From the NCBI GenBank assembly GCA_030789695.1, contig CM061136.1:134738448-134802447 (forward strand): DNA of 64,000 bases. The letters are read 5' to 3'. The position numbers were made by a program, and so were the translations under genes. The notes below the pieces were generated by a model. It ran no database searches, had not been told where the DNA came from, and was given only the letters and a program-made list of their open reading frames with translations. How positions within the stretch are numbered: the first letter of the stretch is position 1; each line of letters starts with the position of its first letter. This stretch comes from Scilla litardierei. Taxonomy: Eukaryota > Streptophyta > Magnoliopsida > Asparagales > Asparagaceae. This document shows, piece after piece, positions 22,991 through 33,905 of this stretch.

Positions 22991-25195
22991 CTAACCCTTC
23001 AGAAACCAAGTCCACGAGGAACTTGATTTCCCAACATAATCATCATTCAATATAACATCATTAATAAACGATTTCACATACAAATTCTTATTATGCATGC
23101 TTGTGTTCTTCGGACTCCAAATAGTGTATGTCTTGGGAGTCCTAATCCTATTGGGAACATGCATATGTTGTTGGTTTCTATGTGATGCATGTCGTGGGTA
23201 AGCATATGGCATGCGATGCAATGGTGCATGATGATAATTATTCATATGAGAATGAGGATGAACATATGAATGTGGAGGAACACGTGCATGAGTGTGTCTC
23301 ACATGGTGTGCACGTGCTCGTGGATGCGGAGCATAGAAATCGGCATATGTGATAACATGTGGAGTAGGATTTGTGTTCCTACGTGGCATGATATACATGT
23401 AAGCATGACCCTTCTTTGGAGGTCCACCCAAAGTGGGTTTCTTTCCAAATGGGGGTGTGTTCCTAGCGGAAGCACCATTGGTAGAAGAACTACCCATGAC
23501 GTGTTTACTTCCACTAGTAGAAGCATCGGAAGATGGCCTAACAAAGGTGGCGGACGATTTGGATGAATCTCCCATCTTATACCCCAAACCAATGTGATGA
23601 TGGGCCGGAGGTAAGTCATTTAGGATATTATCCAACTTGCCCTTACCTTTGTTGAATTCATGAATTCGGCCTAATGTGCTCTCATGCTTCTCGGTGAGAG
23701 AATGCAAAGAAGCATCCAAAGTGGACACTTGCGATGCGAGTGCACAAACATGTGATTTGAGATTTTTATTCTCTATACTCAAAGTTGAGATTTGAGACGT
23801 CAAATCCGCTATCACTTGTTCATCCGAATCCTCGATATGAACATGCTCAAGTTGAGACTTGAGATTTTCAATCTCATTTCTCAACCCATCAACAACGGTG
23901 TCGTTGTTGACGATGAAAGGCTTAGGCGAGTTTTTAAGACTATCTAATTCATTTTTAGTCTTCATAAACTTAGTAGCCATATTAGAAAACTTATTCCATA
24001 GTTGTTCATTGGCTATTCTAAGTTCATCATTGGTTACCTCTTCGCCTTCATCCTCGCTTCCATCCTCGCTTTCATCGGAGGAAGTCTCTTCATCACAATC
24101 CTCTTTTCCCATGAAGCACGTGTGTGCATTCTCCATTCTTTCATCGTCCGACTCTCCACTTGAGGAGTCGGAGTCGGTGAAGGTACCTACAAGTCCTTTC
24201 TTGTGCTTTCTCGACTTGTCGTGATTGGATGCCTTCCACTTCCCCTTATGTTTGTAGAGAGGACAATCCGGCTTGATATGTCCTGGCTTATTGCATTTAT
24301 AACACACGGGAGTAGAAGCATTAGTCGAAATAAATTTTGATTTACGATTCAACTTACCTTGTCGGAAGAATCGGATGAATTTCTTTGCCATATTGGCCAA
24401 TGCTTCCATGTCCAATTCTTCGTACTCTTCTTCTTCCGAATCTTCATCATCGGTAGATGGAGTGGCCTTGAATGCAATTGCCTTTTTCTTTGGCTCGTCT
24501 TGCTTCAAGTACGCCTTCATCTTTTCCCTCATCCGGATCTTACTATCCTTGCGTACCTCATAAGACAACAAGGTACCCATTAGTTGTACGACGGTATATT
24601 TATTCATGTCATTACCTTCCTCGATGGCGAAGGTACGCTTCTCCCAACAAGAAGGAAGTCCATCGATTATCTTCGAGACTTTCTCCTTTTGGGTGTAGGT
24701 CTTCCCAAGAGCTTCCAAGTCGTTTGATATATCCACGAAGCGAGCGTAATAATCCTTCATGGTTTCTCCCTGCTCCATATGAAACAACTCAAATTCTTTA
24801 TTAGCAACGACAAGTTTAGAATCTTTTACCGTACTCGATCCTTCGTGCAATATGAGGAGTTGGTTCCATATTTGATATGCACTCTTACATGTGCAGATCT
24901 TGTTGAAGTCCTCGGGCTCCAACGCACAATTCAAGGCATTCATTGCCTTGGCATTGGCTACTTCCGCGGCGACCTCCGCGGGGGTCCACTTCGCGAAATC
25001 TTCTTCGGAAGGCTCGACATACTCCGTCATGGTGGCTCTCCATAGTGAAGCGCTCTGGAGGAAAATTTGCATCCGGCATTTCCATTACCCGTAGTTGGTA
25101 CCGTTGAAGTGTGGAGGCCTGACGGAGGATAGTCCTTCCATAACAGAAGAAGCTCCATCGCGGTTCTTGAAGACGTTGTAGTCGTTGTTCGTCAT
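22991..25195 (-). pseudogene. gag: Copia gag with premature stop
   Basis: The natural start is MTNNDYNVFKNRDG at 25195. Codon 37 is TAA (25085-25087) just before WKCRM, where relatives have an aromatic residue in the YxxWKxRM motif. The rest (25072-22991, 693 residues) stays open. It has a UBN2-type gag region (AYQIWNQLLILHEG, DYYARFVDISNDL, KVSKIIDGLP), an acidic stretch, a CCHC zinc knuckle CYKCNKPGHIKPDC, a coiled-coil-like Leu/Asn region and a His-rich tail (HPRARAHHVRHTHARVPPHS). It ends where protease would begin (WTWFLKG). Gag coats the RNA; this copy would need readthrough or restart at Met 25072. Confidence 0.88.
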
Positions 25196-25214
25196 AGCTT
25201 TGAACTTGTAGCTT

Positions 25215-25236
25215 TAACCCTGGCTGTGATACCAAT
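25215..25236 (-). other. PBS of copia element, tRNA-iMet type
   Basis: Minus strand after the LTR reads ATTGGTATCACAGCCAGGG, one base off the common plant initiator-Met PBS TGGTATCAGAGCC in its core. Confidence 0.85.
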
Positions 25237-26962
25237 TGTAGTGCCCTGTGGTAGCTACTGCACACGTACTAGAGGGGGGGTGAATAGTACTTAAAAATAA
25301 TAGGGAGAGTTATTCCTAATTATTGTGCAAGAAACAAACGACAATGCGGAATTAAACAATTATCAACAAGAATTAAAGACATACGCAAACAAACAATATT
25401 ACTGGGTTCGGATCCACCCAAGTCTCCCCGACTTGTTCCCGGTGATCCTACGTCCCAACCACCCGGATCCCCTCCGGATACTTGAGTTAGCAACCCTAAC
25501 TCAAGATTTCCACTATGAAATACTTGTGAACAACCTTCACAAGTCAAATCATACAAAAGACATGTGACTCCCACAAACCGGGATCACAACCTCTCTCACA
25601 ACCGAGAGACACAATTCAAATACGATTGAAATGAAATAGACTCTTACCTTACAATATCCTATGCCTTGAGTATACTTACCAAATTAGGGCAAAGATGGAT
25701 TTTGAGGAAGAGGATGTCACCAAACCCTAGCTTCAAGAAGATGACCAGCAAAGGAAGCCTAGGGTGGAGTATGGTGACTAGGATCAAGCTCTTGGCTTGA
25801 GAAGCTCACAAAGGAGAGAATCACTCTTGAGGAATTAGGGCTTAAGGTGTTAAGGGAGAGATTCTCGTGAGGGAGAGAGAGCTTTGAAATAGCTTGGGAG
25901 AGCTATTCTCTTAGGTCTGAAATTGCTTGGAAATAGGACCTCTAACCTTGCCTCAAACGAATCAGGATTCTATTTAAAGGGGCAAGAGAAATCGAGTTTG
26001 AAAGAATCCCAACGGCTCTATTCTGAAGCAGACTAGTCGGTCAAAGAAGGATCACTGACCGACTAGTTCATCAACTAGTCGGTCGGTGATACAACGTAGA
26101 CCGACTAACGGTAGAACAACCAAGAAATCGAAGTACAGGCAAAGACAACTAGTCGGTCTAAGAAGACTTACCGACCGACTAGTTTCACAACTAGTCGGTC
26201 GGTGAATGACCTTTGACCGACTAACGTCGAAATAGAATAGGTTGACTTCAAGATGACTTAGTCGGTTTAAGAACAAATGCTGACAGACTAGTTTCTCAAC
26301 TAGTCGGTCGGTAAACGTTCTTTGACCGACTAACTCGAAACAGTAACTCAGGCTGTACAGAGGCAGGCTCAACTAGTCGGTCTAAGAAGGATTCCTAACC
26401 GACTAGATCGTCATCTAGTCGGTCGGTGACTCTTCTTTGACCGACTAATTGATCAACCTGGAAAGAGCTGAATATAGCAAGGCATCTAGTCGGTTCATGT
26501 AGAGTTGCTGACCGACTAGATCGTCATCTAGTCGGTTGGTGACTCTTCTTGAACCAACTAACATGCACTCGAAGCCGAGGGAAGAAGCGATAGGCTTCGG
26601 GAAAGTTTCTAATGGCTTCTATGAATATCCTAGCTCTAAGATATGAGCGAAATGAAGTATAAAATGTAAGTCCTACTCAAGGCTTAACATTCTAATCTAT
26701 GAAGCTAGAAGCCTATAAAATAAACCTTACGAGCCGTCTTCAAAGCTTCAATCTTCATTCCTCTTGACTTCAATAAAACTCCTTGAGCTTCAACGAAGCT
26801 CCAGGCACACGATCACGCGTATTGAGAAGTCTTGAGGCGTCGCTTTTGATGTTCGTATTCTTTTGGCGACGAACTCCATAACTGCGCTCACAAATAAGTT
26901 AGTATACATTATTTATGTTTGCTCATCATCCAAAACCAAATCCGGGGAATCATATCACAACA
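25237..26962 (-). repeat. 5' LTR of copia element
   Basis: 1726 bp, differing from the left LTR by only a few substitutions and the length of a G-run. Followed by the second ACTAT duplication at 26963-26967. Confidence 0.95.
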
Positions 26963-26967
26963 ACTAT

Positions 26968-28176
26968 AGCCAAGATAATAGCTAAAAAGTTCCTAAGCCA
27001 AGTGTTTTCGAAACCGATGGGGAGTGAGATGATGTGGAGTAGAACACTCGGTGCAAATTCTCGCCTTCCCTTTATTCTCGGTAAGTAGGAAAAAATATTC
27101 ACACGGGAATTTTTTTGGGTTTTGGGTATTTGTATATTTTTTTTGGATTTTTGGCTATACAATTTTTCTTTCTTTTCTTTTCTCTTCTTTTTGGGTTTTT
27201 CTTTTCTTTTCTCTTTTTTTTGGATTTTTGGGTTTTTGGCTATACACATGTGCACTGTCCCAAGTGGGAGAACGGTACACGACGAGGGGATTTGCACCAA
27301 GTAAAACAAAAAATAAATCGGAATCTAAACACTTGGGCAAAGGAAACTATTCTCGCTAATTAGAGCATGTGCCAAATGGGTTATCCTAGTCCTTAATTGT
27401 GGAATCCCGACACATGCGAAATGAAGCATACGATATATATATAATCATGCATACAGAAACATGCAAGAGAAGCAAATACCGCATTATTCATATCGAAGTG
27501 TGATAATCTAGGGGTCATTCCTGGACAGGTATATAAAGTAAAATCACAAAGCAGAAGCACACCAAACAGCTAGGCACGACACACGACTCACAAAAAAGCT
27601 AAGTGGACCCACGATGCGTGGAATGCAAGAGGACTCGATATCCTAGGGTTAGTGAGTGTGATTATCGATGCTATGCTTGGTGTGTGTGATTTTGTGGCAA
27701 TTCATCATAGGGTTCATCTCTAGGAGAAAGAGATAAAAAGAAGAAAAGAAAAATTTAAAACACGATGAAAACGACACAAAGACGAGAAAGAAAGACTCAA
27801 ATGAAGCACAAAGTGCGACTCCCCCAAGCTGAAGCTTGCATTGCCCTCAATGCAATAAGAGTGAGTACGAGAGGGCAATGAAAATGGGGGGAATACTCAC
27901 AGACACCAAAAAGAAATGAAAAACATGGAAAAACACAGATACGAAAAATGAAAATAAAGAAAAATCAAAATCAAACCACACGACAGTAAAATAGAAAAAG
28001 AAAGGAAGAAAATGACACAACACACAAAAATAAAACAAGCACACACACAAAAACAAAACACGACAACACACCCAAAATAGACTTCCCCCAAGCTAGACAT
28101 GACAATGCTAGCAAAAAGATATGATCGTGAAAGTGCAGAGATAAGTAAGGGGGATGTCAAAAAAAACAAAGTGAAA
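26968..28176 (-). other. Internal_B 3' region, continued
   Basis: Resumes internal_A-like sequence (equivalent to 10751-11969) after the copia insertion: CTTTT tracts near 27167-27220 and extra PPT-like CCCCCAAGCT near 27822 and 28087. No gene. Confidence 0.8.
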
Positions 28177-30261
28177 TCAAAAATCAGGAGAAGGCGAATC
28201 CTCACCCTCATCGGAAGAGAGAGGGGATGGGTGGTTGGGGGAGACTGGGGGTGTGCGGAGAAGTGGAGAAAGAGGTGGAGGAATAGGTGCAGTGGTGGTG
28301 TGAATGATGGGTGGAGTGTCCGTGGTGGTGGGTGGTGGTGGAAGTAGGACGATCAGGGCTGTGGTAGAAGGGATAGAAATGGGGGGAGAAGACGTGATGG
28401 TGACGGTAGTGGGTGGCGGTGGAAGAGATCTGGAGCGCACCTGCAATTTCTTACGGCGCACAAAACCAGTGACGGTGGAGGAGGGAGGAGGTGGTGGAGG
28501 GGCGAGAGAAGTGGTCGTGAGAGGAGAAGTGGATACGGGGATGTGAGTAGATGTGGGAGGGGGGGATGATCGCCTAGGTGGAGGTGAAGGTGGTGGGGAT
28601 GGGTGGGATGGTGGAGGAGAAGAATGTGACGGGGGAGGTGATGGAGGTGGGGATGTGTGTGAGGGTGGAGGAGAAGATCGTCGAGGTGGTGAAGGTGGTG
28701 GTGTGGGTGGTGGTGTGGGTGGTGGTGGTCCGTGGAGGTGAGTGAGAAGGCGAAGAATGGCGGCCACGTTCCTCTCAAGTGCGAGGAAGCGTGGGTGAGT
28801 GAGAAAGGAGGGCGGTGATGGGTCCGAGGGGGTAGAGGACATGGCGAGATCACGGAGGGTAGCGACCTCCCTCTCAAGAGCAAGACGGGCAGAGACCTGG
28901 CGGCGACCAAAGGAAGTGGACTGACGTGAGGCGGAAGTGGTGCCGGCAGGTGATGTGGAGGTAGTGCTGGCGGTAGTGGTCATGCCAGCACTGGACACGA
29001 GGCCAGAGATGGCCGCAAAGAGATGCTCAGAAGTGATGGGGCCAGGAGCAGAAACAGGGTGACTCGGGCCAGCCCCAATATCTCCCCGGGACGCAGGAAT
29101 ATCCTGCTCGCCTAAGTGGGCGGCAGGGGAAGGTGGTCTGCGTGCGTCCGGGGGAAAGAAAGGAAGGTGCAACCCAGCTAGAAACTCGGGATCGGGCGGA
29201 AAAGTCCAATCCGCCACGATAGTAACAGTCATGCGAGCGGGGTTGGGGAGAATGGTGTAGGGGCGAGGGGGGTGGCCGTAATTGAATTCGAAGCGACTAT
29301 CGGGGTGGGGCCTTATCATATGAATGTGTCGCAGGATGTCAAGATCTAGAAGTGAGGGTCCTGCGGCAGTATGAAGATTTTGGGGGATGGGAATGTTAAA
29401 CCGGGGGAAGAAACAATAATAGTGATAATGCCCCCACAACATCTTGCCCTTCCCGGCCCTGCAAATCTCAAGAAGCTTGTAAACAAGCCAATCGCCGACA
29501 TGGACAGGGACAATATGGGCCCTAAAGCTAACTCCATCATCATCACGAACAAAGGGGAAGATCATGGCCCAGAGAATAAAAATATCGGGGATAGTCACGG
29601 TGCCTGACTCACCCCGCGGGAAAAATGCAGAGGATATGATCCTATGGGCCAGATGAAATATGGGATGGATGATGGAGGAGGCCTTGGCCTTACCCCTGGG
29701 ATAGCAAGGGAGTATGGTGAGGCGGAACCAAAAGTTATCGACGTCAAATTCCGGGGGATATCCATAGTTTCGGATAGCGTCATTCCCGAGAATAGGGAAA
29801 CCAAATATATCGCAGATGGTATCCAGGTTGGTTCGGATGGTTTGGTTACGCACCCGGAAAGTGACGATCGACCCCGACTCACAAACGAGGGAGGAAAGGA
29901 ATTCTAGGGTGAGTGACGGGTAGGATACCGTAGAGGCATTCAGGAAGGCCAACCAACCTAGGTTAGCAAAAAGAGCCTCGACCTCGGTGAAGACACCGAG
30001 GTTGACGAGTGATTGGGTGTGGGCAAACTTGGTTGATAAATGCCCCTGAGTGTCTAGTCTGTGGTAGAAGTCTTTCTGCTCTTGGTTCCTAAATAGGTAC
30101 CCATGCGGGCCCAACATGGGGTCCACAGGGGGGACGATAGGCGGGGGAGGGGCTAGTGTCAGCTCACGTGTGTGGGGAGGAGGACGTGTTTGTTTACGTC
30201 TCTTTCGAGACGGTTCCTCCTCCCGCATGATACCCTTCCCCTTGTCTCTCTCCCGGGCCAT
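28177..30261 (-). CDS. Athila ORF (internal_B copy), intact
   Basis: About 694 codons from MARERDKGKG at 30261 to the shared C terminus SSDEGEDSPSPDF; the frame upstream to 30330 is leader. The N-terminal 40 residues are basic (SRKRRKQTRPPP, a possible nuclear signal). A conserved globular part of about 300 residues follows (FYHRLDTQGHLSTKFA, TICDIFGFPILGNDAI, IISSAFFPRGES, DWLVYKLLEICRAG), then a Ser/Thr/Ala-rich linker and a Pro-rich tail with PPPSPPPSHSSPPPS-type repeats. No convincing signal peptide or membrane segment. It belongs to the plant Athila ORF / putative plant transposon protein group, in the slot of the env-like ORF; function not established. It is the only full copy in the window and has a solo LTR promoter 120 bp upstream in the same direction. 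Confidence 0.75.
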   Translation of the reverse strand: MARERDKGKGIMREEEPSRKRRKQTRPPPHTRELTLAPPPPIVPPVDPMLGPHGYLFRNQEQKDFYHRLDTQGHLSTKFAHTQSLVNLGVFTEVEALFANLGWLAFLNASTVSYPSLTLEFLSSLVCESGSIVTFRVRNQTIRTNLDTICDIFGFPILGNDAIRNYGYPPEFDVDNFWFRLTILPCYPRGKAKASSIIHPIFHLAHRIISSAFFPRGESGTVTIPDIFILWAMIFPFVRDDDGVSFRAHIVPVHVGDWLVYKLLEICRAGKGKMLWGHYHYYCFFPRFNIPIPQNLHTAAGPSLLDLDILRHIHMIRPHPDSRFEFNYGHPPRPYTILPNPARMTVTIVADWTFPPDPEFLAGLHLPFFPPDARRPPSPAAHLGEQDIPASRGDIGAGPSHPVSAPGPITSEHLFAAISGLVSSAGMTTTASTTSTSPAGTTSASRQSTSFGRRQVSARLALEREVATLRDLAMSSTPSDPSPPSFLTHPRFLALERNVAAILRLLTHLHGPPPPTPPPTPPPSPPRRSSPPPSHTSPPPSPPPSHSSPPPSHPSPPPSPPPRRSSPPPTSTHIPVSTSPLTTTSLAPPPPPPSSTVTGFVRRKKLQVRSRSLPPPPTTVTITSSPPISIPSTTALIVLLPPPPTTTDTPPIIHTTTAPIPPPLSPLLRTPPVSPNHPSPLSSDEGEDSPSPDF

Positions 30262-30380
30262 GTGTGCGTGTGGGTGATGCAAATGAGTGCAAAATACTAT
30301 TGAAGCACACACACACGAGTAACCAAGCAAATTAAATATCTAGGGTAAAAATCGAAATTTGAGAAGTGGAGCGAAGTTAC

Positions 30381-32116
30381 TGTAATGCCCTGAAAGCTAC
30401 TGCACAAGTACTTGAGGGGGGGTGAATAGTACTTTAAAAATAACAAGGAGTATAATTCCTAATTATCGTGCAAACTACTACCAACAAATGCGGAAGCTAA
30501 AATTGACAACAACAAATATTCAAAGCAAACAATTGATATGATGGGTTCGGATCCACCCAAGTCTCCCCGACTTGTTCCCGGTGATCCTACGTCCCAGTAC
30601 ACCCAGATCCCCTCCAGATACTTAGGTTAGAAACCCTAACCCAAGATTTCCACTATGAATACCTTGTGAAAAACCTTCACAAGATCAAATCATACAATCA
30701 ATAGCAATAGTGAATCCCACAACCCGGGATCACAACCTTCTCTCACAACCGAGAGAATCAATAGCAATAAATGAGTTTATATGAAATAAACAACAACTTA
30801 CCACAAACCCTATACCTTGAGTATTCTTACCAAATTAGGGCAAGGAGGGATTTGAGGAAGGAGAAGTCACCAAGACCTAGCACCACCAATATGAGCAGCA
30901 ATGGGTGCCTATGAATGAATAGGAGACTTGAATCAAGCAATAGCTTGGATGGCCCAACAAGAACAAAGTTCTCTCAAGATGGATTCTAGATCTCAAATGA
31001 GAGAGAGATTGGAGTTCTTGTGAGGAAGAGAGCTTTGGAAATGAGTTTCAATCTCTAACTCTTTCAATCTGAATAAGGCTCTCAATATCAGCTCTCTAAC
31101 CTTGAGAGAAACGACCAAGCTTTGTATTTATAGGGTCCCACAAAATCGAGCTAGGTCAACTCCCAACGGTTGGAAATCTGGAGCAATTAGTCGGTCAAAG
31201 AACAACCACTGACCGACTAGTTCATCAACTAGTCGGTCGATGAAACAACATGAACCGACTAAAGGATGAACAGTGAACAGATGAAATTTCAGACCTAAAG
31301 AACTAGTCGGTCCAAGAAGACTTTCCGACCGACTAGTTTCTCAACTAGTCGGTCGGTCAGTTAACTTAGACCGACTAAGAGTCAAAAACTATTAGTCTGA
31401 ATACAAATTGATTTAGTCGGTCCAAGAACAAATGTTGACAGACTAGATCATCAACTAGTCGGTCTCCAAACGTTCTTAGACCGACTAACGATAAACAATA
31501 ACTTGGCATGAACAGGGAAAGCTCAACTAGTCGGTCTAAGAAGCATCACTGACAGACTAGTACACCAACTAGTCGGTCGGTGAGTCAACTAAGACCGGCT
31601 AACTGTGAACAGTAAAGAGATTAGAATTTAGGAAACAAACTAGTCGGTCCAAGAAGCTTTTCCGACCGACTAGATCACCATCTAGTCGGTTGGTTCTTCT
31701 TCTTGAACCAACTAACATGCACAAGAAGTCCCGAATCGAAGCGCGATGCTTCGGAAAAGTTTGATGGACTTCTACTAAGATCCTAGCTACAAGATAGGAG
31801 CGATATGAAGATCAAATGATAATACCTACTCAAGGCTTAACATTCTAAAGAACAAAGCTAGAAGACTAAATATAAATCTAGACAAACCGTCTTCAAAAGC
31901 TTCGATCGAATCTTCATGACTTCAAAGTTGGTCCAAAAGCTTCAACGAAGCTTTAGGCATATGAATACGTGCTTTGAGAAGTCTTGAGACGTCGCTTTGG
32001 ATGTTCATGTGAATTTGGCGACGATCTCCATAACTGCGCTCACAAAGTTTTAGTTCACGATTTATTTATGTTTGCTCATCATCCAAAACCAAATCTGGGG
32101 AGTCCAATACTCAACA
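30381..32116 (-). mobile_element. Solo copia LTR with GTTAC target duplication
   Basis: 1736 bp, TGTAATGCCC...CTCAACA, related to but clearly diverged from the LTR of the 20059-26962 element. Perfect GTTAC flanks at 30376-30380 and 32117-32121 and no internal region show LTR-LTR recombination after insertion. The minus-strand TATAAATAC near 31123-31131, below five motif units (31186-31710), faces the Athila ORF at 28177-30261. Confidence 0.95.
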
Positions 32117-32121
32117 GTTAC

Positions 32122-32492
32122 CTCGTAGAAATTTGAGCTCCTCGCTTGTAGATGACCCAATGCCATGCAATGGGAGAAGTGTGGAGCCCGGCACTCTTTT
32201 TCAGCAAAAAAAATTCGAAAGTGGGGGTGGATGTTGGGGATTAGGGTTAGAAGAATGCGAAATAGGAGAGAGAGAGAGAAATAGATGGAGAGATGCAAGG
32301 AGAAGGTGGGGAGATGCAAGGAGAAGGTGGAGAGAGAGGCTAATGGAGGAGTGGAGGAAGTGGGAGGGGAGTTTTTGGCCGTTGGGAGGAGCTGGAAGGC
32401 GAAACGACGGCGATCGAGGTGATCGGGCGAAGGGCTGTGAACGGGTGGATCGGGGGTTATTTATAGGGTTTAAGTCGAACCGATCAGGTGAG
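32122..32492 (-). promoter_or_regulatory. Internal leader and TATA of internal_B, fused to LTR_C
   Basis: Equivalent to 14171-14538 of internal_A: CT-rich leader and minus-strand TATAAATAA near 32457-32465. Upstream of it the sequence switches to LTR_C at the microhomology AAGTCA (32493-32498). The internal TATA is therefore now preceded by the U3 array of an LTR instead of its own array. Confidence 0.7.
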
Positions 32493-33092
32493 AAGTCAAC
32501 CGATCGGGTGAACCGCTTCACAGAATAACAGCGCAATGCGGGATTTCACCCGGTCGGGATGAACCGGTCGGTTGACAAATGGATGCGGTCGGTTGGATCT
32601 TGGTGCCGACCGGGTGAGGAGACCGGTTGGATCTTCGTGTCTTGGCTGTTGAAATTCAGCTACAGGTGAACGGATCGGGTGAAGGTCACCCGATCGGTTG
32701 GCAATCAGCTTCGAATTTCCAGAGACTTTGAGCTTTTGACCCGGTCACTGAACCGACCGGGTGACTTCTCGTGAGCTCCAAGCTGCGTCCGGGTGGTGCA
32801 CGCGTGCATCACCTGATCGGTTGAAGATGATCAACCGATCGGGTGAGGGGCTGAAAGATGCAATCTTCGTCGTTTGACCCCCTGGATCATGCGTGACTCC
32901 TCCCGTTGCTCCGGGGACACATGATATCATCGTTTTATGCCCCATATGCCAGCAAACTCCTGCAAAATACGGAAAACATGGAAAAGTGAAAGAAAACAAG
33001 AAAACACGAGAAAACGAATATAGGACGACGGTAAAATACGGAAAAACACGGAAGAAAACATGCGTAAATATATGAAATATAAACGCACGTCA
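32493..33092 (-). repeat. LTR_C, truncated (U3 part only)
   Basis: 600 bp matching LTR_A 9708-10307. The roughly 1.0 kb holding TATA, R and U5 is missing, together with PBS, leader, gag-protease and hairpin of unit B. It ends CGTCA and is followed by GAAGT (33093-33097), the right target duplication of the whole array. Confidence 0.92.
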
Positions 33093-33097
33093 GAAGT

Positions 33098-33544
33098 GCC
33101 AACTAATGCGAAGTGCTAATAAACCGGAAAGAATATACCGAGCACGACACGACTCTAAGCAAGCATTGCGAGCAGAGAAACACCTCCCCTAAGAAGCGCC
33201 GAATCTGCCCTTGATCTCCCCCAAGCTATCCTAAAACACAAAATTGATTGATTAGCGATGAATATCGAAAATTTTAGGGGAAAATCAAGAGAAATAGATG
33301 TGAATATGGTTTAATTTCGATTTGGGATAGAATAGGGCTTACGAAATGGAGATTAGGAGAAAAGGGAAATTAGGCTAAGAGGGGATGGTCGGTGGTAAGG
33401 CGGCGACCGGACAGCCGACATCGGCGTGGGGTCGTGCCACTCAAGCGTGACCGGTGTCGGCTCGGGTGAGGGACGAGGATGCTCGGGCAAGAGACGAGGG
33501 TGCGTGGGCGAGAAAAATGGATTTTGGGATTATCCAATTTAGGA
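33098..33544 (-). other. TE1 internal region right of the array
   Basis: Continues TE1 after the insertion. It is the leader between TE1's internal array and its Athila ORF. It contains CTCCCCCAAGCT near 33219 and GC-rich sequence (33385-33510) but no ORF I can support. Confidence 0.65.
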
Positions 33545-33905
33545 CCGGATCGCTGGATTATATAGTGTTGGTCACTCGGACGAGTGGCTGTGACCACTCG
33601 GTCGAGTAGCCTTAGTTTTGAAAATTTAGAAATTTGTTCAAATAAGTTCTGACTCGGCCGAGTAGAATCGTCACTTGGTCGAGTAGACAAGAGTCACTCG
33701 ACTGAGTGGCTAGGCCGCTCAGAGCTTTTCATGTGCTGAAAGTGTCTGGTTCACTTGGTCGAGTGACAAAGTCACTTGGTCGAGTTGCATGAGATTAACA
33801 AAGAGGGGGTTTTCGAAACTTCCCTGAGCAGTACCCTACTTGACCGACTATGGTCTTCACTCGACCGAGTGAAAATGTCACTCGGCTGAGTGGGCTGCTA
33901 TTTTC
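33545..33905 (-). promoter_or_regulatory. Candidate internal promoter of TE1
   Basis: Array of ACTCGGTCGAGT-type palindromes (near 33573, 33593, 33652, 33673, 33694, 33751, 33773, 33857, 33878), the same motif family as TE1's U3, upstream of minus-strand TATATAA near 33557-33563. It reproduces in TE1 the arrangement seen in internal_A with a different motif. Confidence 0.5.

Larger units (their letters stand above)
20059..26962 (-). mobile_element. Gag-only Ty1/copia element with ACTAT target duplication
   Basis: 6904 bp, minus strand. LTRs 20059-21787 and 25237-26962 start TGTAGTGCCC and end CACAACA and are almost identical, so this is one of the youngest insertions. Target duplication ACTAT at 20054-20058 and 26963-26967. 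PBS TTGGTATCACAGCC (tRNA-iMet type) beside the right LTR, and a purine tract AAAAAGGGGGAGAA beside the left. Only a gag with one premature stop is present; protease, integrase and RT are missing. It would depend on a full-length relative. Confidence 0.95.
8712..33092 (-). mobile_element. Athila-like tandem array LTR-internal-LTR-internal-LTR
   Basis: Three copies of one LTR family (LTR_A, LTR_B, LTR_C; termini TGACG...CGTCA) in one orientation alternate with two internal regions, and the whole is bounded by a single target duplication GAAGT (8707-8711 and 33093-33097). Internal_A has gag-protease and a frameshifted Athila ORF. Internal_B has an intact Athila ORF but no gag, and a fused, 5'-truncated LTR_C. 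A tandem array with one duplication fits unequal or intra-element recombination between LTRs after one insertion into TE1. Without its own insertions it is about 15.7 kb. No RT or integrase in either unit. Confidence 0.9.

Noticed and set aside
30262..30330. Upstream Met (30330, and 14115 in unit A) as Athila ORF start with a signal peptide
   Set aside because: The leader frames differ between copies just upstream of the shared MARER start, and the hydrophobic stretch is only TTTGCACTCA-type leader sequence.
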